Shown here one piece after another: positions 61,394 through 64,000 of a DNA stretch of 64,000 bases. The translations under genes and the position numbers were made by a program. Numbering within the stretch: the stretch's first letter is position 1; the number at the start of each line of letters is the position of its first letter. The DNA comes from Burkholderiales bacterium (lineage in GTDB: Bacteria; Pseudomonadota; Gammaproteobacteria; Burkholderiales; Burkholderiaceae_C): the NCBI GenBank assembly GCA_021414305.1, contig JAIOOS010000029.1, positions 271,544 through 335,543 on the forward strand, written 5' to 3'. The notes under the pieces are model-generated. The model made no database searches, was not told the DNA's origin, and saw only the letters and a list, made by a program, of their open reading frames with translations.

Positions 61394-62244
61394 CGGTTGC
61401 TTCCTTGTCTTGCTCCCTCTCCCGCCTGCGGGAGAGGGCCGGGGTGAGGGTGGTCGAGGGCGGCGCGGATCTCGGCGACGAATTGCCCGGCCATTGTCGC
61501 CGCTTCGGCCGGCCCCGCCCCTTCCAGATGCTGGATCAGGGCGCTGCCGATGACGACCGCGTCGGCGACCTCGGCCACCGCCCGCGCCGTCTTCGCGTCG
61601 CGGATGCCGAAGCCCACGCCGACCGGCAGCTTCACGTGCGCCTTGATGCGCGGGATCATGGCCGCGACGCCGGCGATGTCGAAGTGGCCGGCTCCCGTCA
61701 CGCCCTTGAGCGACACATGGTAGACGTAGCCGCTCGCCACCCGGGCGACGGCGGCGATGCGCTCGTCGGTGGAGGTGGGAGCGATAAGGAAGATCGGATC
61801 GAGGCCGCGCGCCTTCAGCAGCGCGGCGAAGTCCTCGCACTCCTCGGGCGGGTAGTCGACGACGAGCACGCCGTCGACGCCGGCATCGCGCGCGGCGTCG
61901 GCGAAGCGCTCGATCCCATAGCGCTCGATCGGGTTGGCGTAGCCCATCAGGACGATCGGCGTCTTCGTGTCCTCCTTGCGGAAGGCGACGACCGCGGCCA
62001 GCACCTCGGCCATGCCGATGCCGCGCGCCAGCGCCCGCTCGCTCGCCTTCTGGATCACCGGGCCGTCGGCCATCGGGTCGCTGAACGGAACGCCGAGCTC
62101 GATGATGTCGGCGCCGGCCCGGGCCATCGCCAGCAGGATCTCGGCGGTGCCGTCGGCGTGCGGATCGCCGACCGTGACGTAGGGAATGAGCGCGGTGCCC
62201 TTGCGGTCGCGCAGGGCGGCGAAGGTGGCATCGATGCGACTCAT
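61390..62244 (-). CDS. trpA: Tryptophan synthase alpha chain
   Basis: 284 residues. Catalytic Glu in A-D-I-I-E-L-G-V-P-F-S-D-P near residue 49 and Asp in the M-G-Y-A-N-P region loop are conserved, and G-V-G-F-G-I-R-D lies in the phosphate site. It splits indole-glycerol phosphate. The natural C-terminus would lie near A-E-I-R-A-A-L-D; it continues about 20 residues through H-P-H-P-G-P-L-P-Q-A-G-E-G and on, a tail encoded by the palindromic repeat at 61415-61450. The stop overlaps accD and the start overlaps trpB, both by 4 bases. Confidence 0.93.
   Translation of the reverse strand: MSRIDATFAALRDRKGTALIPYVTVGDPHADGTAEILLAMARAGADIIELGVPFSDPMADGPVIQKASERALARGIGMAEVLAAVVAFRKEDTKTPIVLMGYANPIERYGIERFADAARDAGVDGVLVVDYPPEECEDFAALLKARGLDPIFLIAPTSTDERIAAVARVASGYVYHVSLKGVTGAGHFDIAGVAAMIPRIKAHVKLPVGVGFGIRDAKTARAVAEVADAVVIGSALIQHLEGAGPAEAATMAGQFVAEIRAALDHPHPGPLPQAGEGARQGSNR
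61415..61450. repeat. REP-like palindromic repeat inside the trpA 3' end
   Basis: CCCTCTCCCGC-CT-GCGGGAGAGGG (perfect 11-base arms, 61415-61438) is followed by CCGGGGTGAGGG. The same kind of sequence is dispersed through many proteobacterial genomes, normally between genes. Here it is read through as coding sequence on the minus strand. Copy number elsewhere in this genome cannot be seen. Confidence 0.7.
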
Positions 62245-63470
62245 CGCAGCGCCCGTTCCGCGTCGAGCCCGGCGACGGTGGCGATGTCCTTGTCGCCGCG
62301 GCCCGAGAGGTTGACGAGCAGGTGCTGGTCGGGGCGCATCGTCGCCGCGAGCTGCATCGCGTAGGCGACGGCGTGGCTCGACTCGAGCGCCGGGATGATG
62401 CCCTCGGTGCGGCAGAGGCGATGGAACGCGGCGAGCGCGTCGTCGTCGCCGATGGCCACGTACTCGGCCCGGCCGATGTCGTGCAGGTAGGCGTGCTCGG
62501 GGCCGACGCCGGGATAGTCGAGGCCGGCCGAGATCGAGTGCGTCTCGACGATCTGCCCGTCGGCGCTTTGCAGCAGGTAGGTGCGGTTGCCATGCAGCAC
62601 GCCCGGGCTGCCGGCGCAGATCGAGGCGGCATGCCGGCCGGTCTCCAGGCCCTCGCCCGCCGCCTCCACGCCGATCAGGCGCGTGCCGGCGTGGCCGATG
62701 TAGGGATAGAAAATGCCCATCGCGTTGCTGCCGCCGCCGACGCAGGCGATCACCGCGTCGGGCTGCCGGCCCGCAGGGCCGCCGAGGGTCTCGATCATCT
62801 CCGGCATCTGCACCACGCACTCGTCGCCGATCACGCGCTGGAAGTCGCGCACCATCGTCGGGTAGGGATGCGGGCCGGCGACGGTGCCGATGATGTAGAA
62901 GGTGTTCTCGACGTTCGTGACCCAGTCGCGCAAGGCCTCGTTGAGCGCGTCCTTCAGCGTCTTCGAGCCGCTCTCGACCGGCACCACCGTGGCGCCGAGA
63001 AGGTTCATGCGGTAGACGTTGGGCGCCTGCCGCTTCACGTCCTCGGAGCCCATGTAGACGATGCACTCGAGGCCGTAGCGGGCGCAGATCGTCGCCGTGG
63101 CGACGCCGTGCTGGCCGGCCCCGGTCTCGGCGATGACGCGCGGCTTGCCCATGCGCCGGGCGAGCATCGCCTGGCCGATGGTGTTGTTGATCTTGTGCGC
63201 GCCGGTGTGGTTCAGGTCTTCGCGCTTCAGATAAATCTGCGCCCCGCCGCACTCGGCGGTCAGCCGTTTGGCGTGATACAGGGGCGACGGCCGGCCGACG
63301 TAATGCGTCAGCAGGTCGTCGAGCTCGGCCTGAAAGGCCTTGTCGCCGCGGGCCTTTTCGTACTCGGCCGCCAGCTCATCCAGGGCCCGGCTCAGGGTCT
63401 CGGGCACGAAGCGCCCGCCAAAAGCGCCAAAGCGGCCGGCGGCGTCGGGGACGTGAGAACTGGCGGGCAT
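62241..63470 (-). CDS. trpB: Tryptophan synthase beta chain
   Basis: 409 residues from the ATG at 63470; a TTG at 63506 is less likely. Opening G-R-F-G-A-F-G-G-R-F-V-P-E-T-L. The PLP Lys is in H-T-G-A-H-K-I-N-N near residue 100, Glu in E-T-G-A-G-Q-H-G and the phosphate loop G-G-G-S-N-A-M-G. It joins indole and serine. It overlaps trpA by 4 bases. trpF, usual upstream of trpB in this order, is not present. The 180 bases upstream (63471-63650) hold no gene and presumably the promoter. Confidence 0.95.
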   Translation of the reverse strand: MPASSHVPDAAGRFGAFGGRFVPETLSRALDELAAEYEKARGDKAFQAELDDLLTHYVGRPSPLYHAKRLTAECGGAQIYLKREDLNHTGAHKINNTIGQAMLARRMGKPRVIAETGAGQHGVATATICARYGLECIVYMGSEDVKRQAPNVYRMNLLGATVVPVESGSKTLKDALNEALRDWVTNVENTFYIIGTVAGPHPYPTMVRDFQRVIGDECVVQMPEMIETLGGPAGRQPDAVIACVGGGSNAMGIFYPYIGHAGTRLIGVEAAGEGLETGRHAASICAGSPGVLHGNRTYLLQSADGQIVETHSISAGLDYPGVGPEHAYLHDIGRAEYVAIGDDDALAAFHRLCRTEGIIPALESSHAVAYAMQLAATMRPDQHLLVNLSGRGDKDIATVAGLDAERALR

Positions 63471-63650
63471 AAACAACTCACAAAAATCCAAGCTGGGTCG
63501 CGCCAATCCGGACCTACGCAGGGTGGCCAGGGTCGGACAACGCCGAACGAAACGTCCATTGTCCCTGCGAACTGTCAGCAGGGCAAGGCCCGGCCGCCAG
63601 CGCTTTGCGAGCGCCGCGGGCAGGTCAGCGGATAGGCCGACACCGGCGGA

Positions 63651-63935
63651 CTACAAGAGGTTCGAGGGGTGACCCTCGCGTGTGACCAGCGGCAGGACTT
63701 TCGGCTGGTAAATGTTCGTGTAGGCATAGGCCTTGCGATGGGCGTCGATGGCCTCTTGCGATTCCCAGTGTTCATTCAAAATGAACTTCGTCGGGTCGGC
63801 GGTCGAGTGATAGACCTCAAACCGCGCGCAGCCGGGCTCCTTGCGCGAATGCTCTCCCTGCTGAATGAGCAATTCCCGCACAGCCGGCACGTCGGACGGA
63901 TCGGTGACGGTGATGATCACGTTGAGATGGAACAT
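63651..63935 (-). CDS. YgiN-like antibiotic-biosynthesis-monooxygenase (ABM) domain protein
   Basis: 94 residues, a single ferredoxin-like ABM domain: an N-terminal strand L-N-V-I-I-T-V, helix V-P-A-V-R-E-L-L-I-Q-Q-G-E-H-S, then E-P-G-C-A-R-F-E-V-Y and F-I-L-N-E-H-W-E-S-Q-E-A-I-D-A-H. Dimeric proteins of this type oxidise quinols or have unknown substrates. It is separated from trpB by 180 bases and is probably its own unit. Confidence 0.85.
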   Translation of the reverse strand: MFHLNVIITVTDPSDVPAVRELLIQQGEHSRKEPGCARFEVYHSTADPTKFILNEHWESQEAIDAHRKAYAYTNIYQPKVLPLVTREGHPSNLL

Positions 63936-64000
63936 GGAGTTTTCCGCCAGGTGGGCGAGTGATAGCTGGTGTGAAAGATCGCTCGTCCCTAATTTACCGC

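Overview
The window is high-GC DNA from what is most likely a betaproteobacterium of the order Burkholderiales. Evidence for this is the gene order trpB-trpA-accD-folC-dedD-like-cvpA-purF-metZ, a TIGR04438-type Trp-rich small protein, a tripartite tricarboxylate (TTT/Bug) transporter, a periplasmic cytochrome c551/c552-like protein and several catabolic ABC, TRAP and acyl-CoA clusters. I found no rRNA, phage, transposase, integrase or CRISPR. The window reads as ordinary chromosome with a large catabolic accessory content.

Region 1 (1-885): the 3' end of ilvD, a Trp-rich membrane protein and a small c-type cytochrome.

Region 2 (908-21494): a carboxylic-acid degradation locus. A bifunctional enoyl-CoA hydratase/3-hydroxyacyl-CoA dehydrogenase and a thiolase run leftwards. 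A divergent operon runs rightwards: SDR, acyl-CoA carboxylase beta, acyl-CoA dehydrogenase, biotin-carrying carboxylase alpha, a second acyl-CoA dehydrogenase and a thioesterase. It is followed by a leftward Liv-type ABC transporter operon that also carries an acyl-CoA synthetase and a PQQ-like beta-propeller. A TetR regulator and an enoyl-CoA hydratase lie divergent to the transporter. The divergent promoters at both ends of the locus carry nearly identical 16-bp operators, so it looks like one TetR regulon. Its content resembles the atu/liu pathways for methyl-branched acids, but no dedicated lyase is present.

Region 3 (21602-23664): an alkylation-repair pair, an AdaA-AlkA fusion and Ogt. 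An EamA-type exporter (23661-24533) follows.

Region 4 (24529-30039): a bicupin protein and a serine hydrolase running rightwards, and MarR plus a DctP-DctM-DctQ TRAP transporter running leftwards. The outer promoters carry the same 14-bp perfect palindrome, so this is a likely MarR regulon.

Region 5 (30103-33318): a run of orphan small proteins, a flavin reductase and a TerC-type membrane protein fused to a UBP zinc finger. Region 6 (33368-36943): a metal uptake locus (small Cys/His protein, outer-membrane porin, ZnuA-like and ZnuB-like) with no ATPase gene.

Region 7 (36930-52404): one-carbon and oxalate metabolism. It holds a DUF6494-like protein, a LysR regulator, a small conserved protein, an NAD-linked formate dehydrogenase (FdhA plus a fused NuoE/NuoF-type FdhB), an NDP-forming acyl-CoA ligase, formyl-CoA transferase, oxalyl-CoA decarboxylase, a divergent Crp/Fnr regulator and a TTT transporter. 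The oxc/crp promoter region and the TTT promoter share an FNR-type box, TTGAC-N4-GTCAA, and the regulator carries an FNR-type recognition helix (E-x-x-S-R). This suggests that one regulator controls both oxalate breakdown and an uptake system.

Region 8 (52557-63935): a doubtful orphan ORF, a tRNA Asp-Glu-Ala cluster with a terminator, then gltX, metZ, purF, cvpA, a SPOR protein, folC, accD, trpA, trpB and a YgiN-like monooxygenase. A palindromic repeat lies inside the 3' end of trpA and encodes part of a C-terminal tail.
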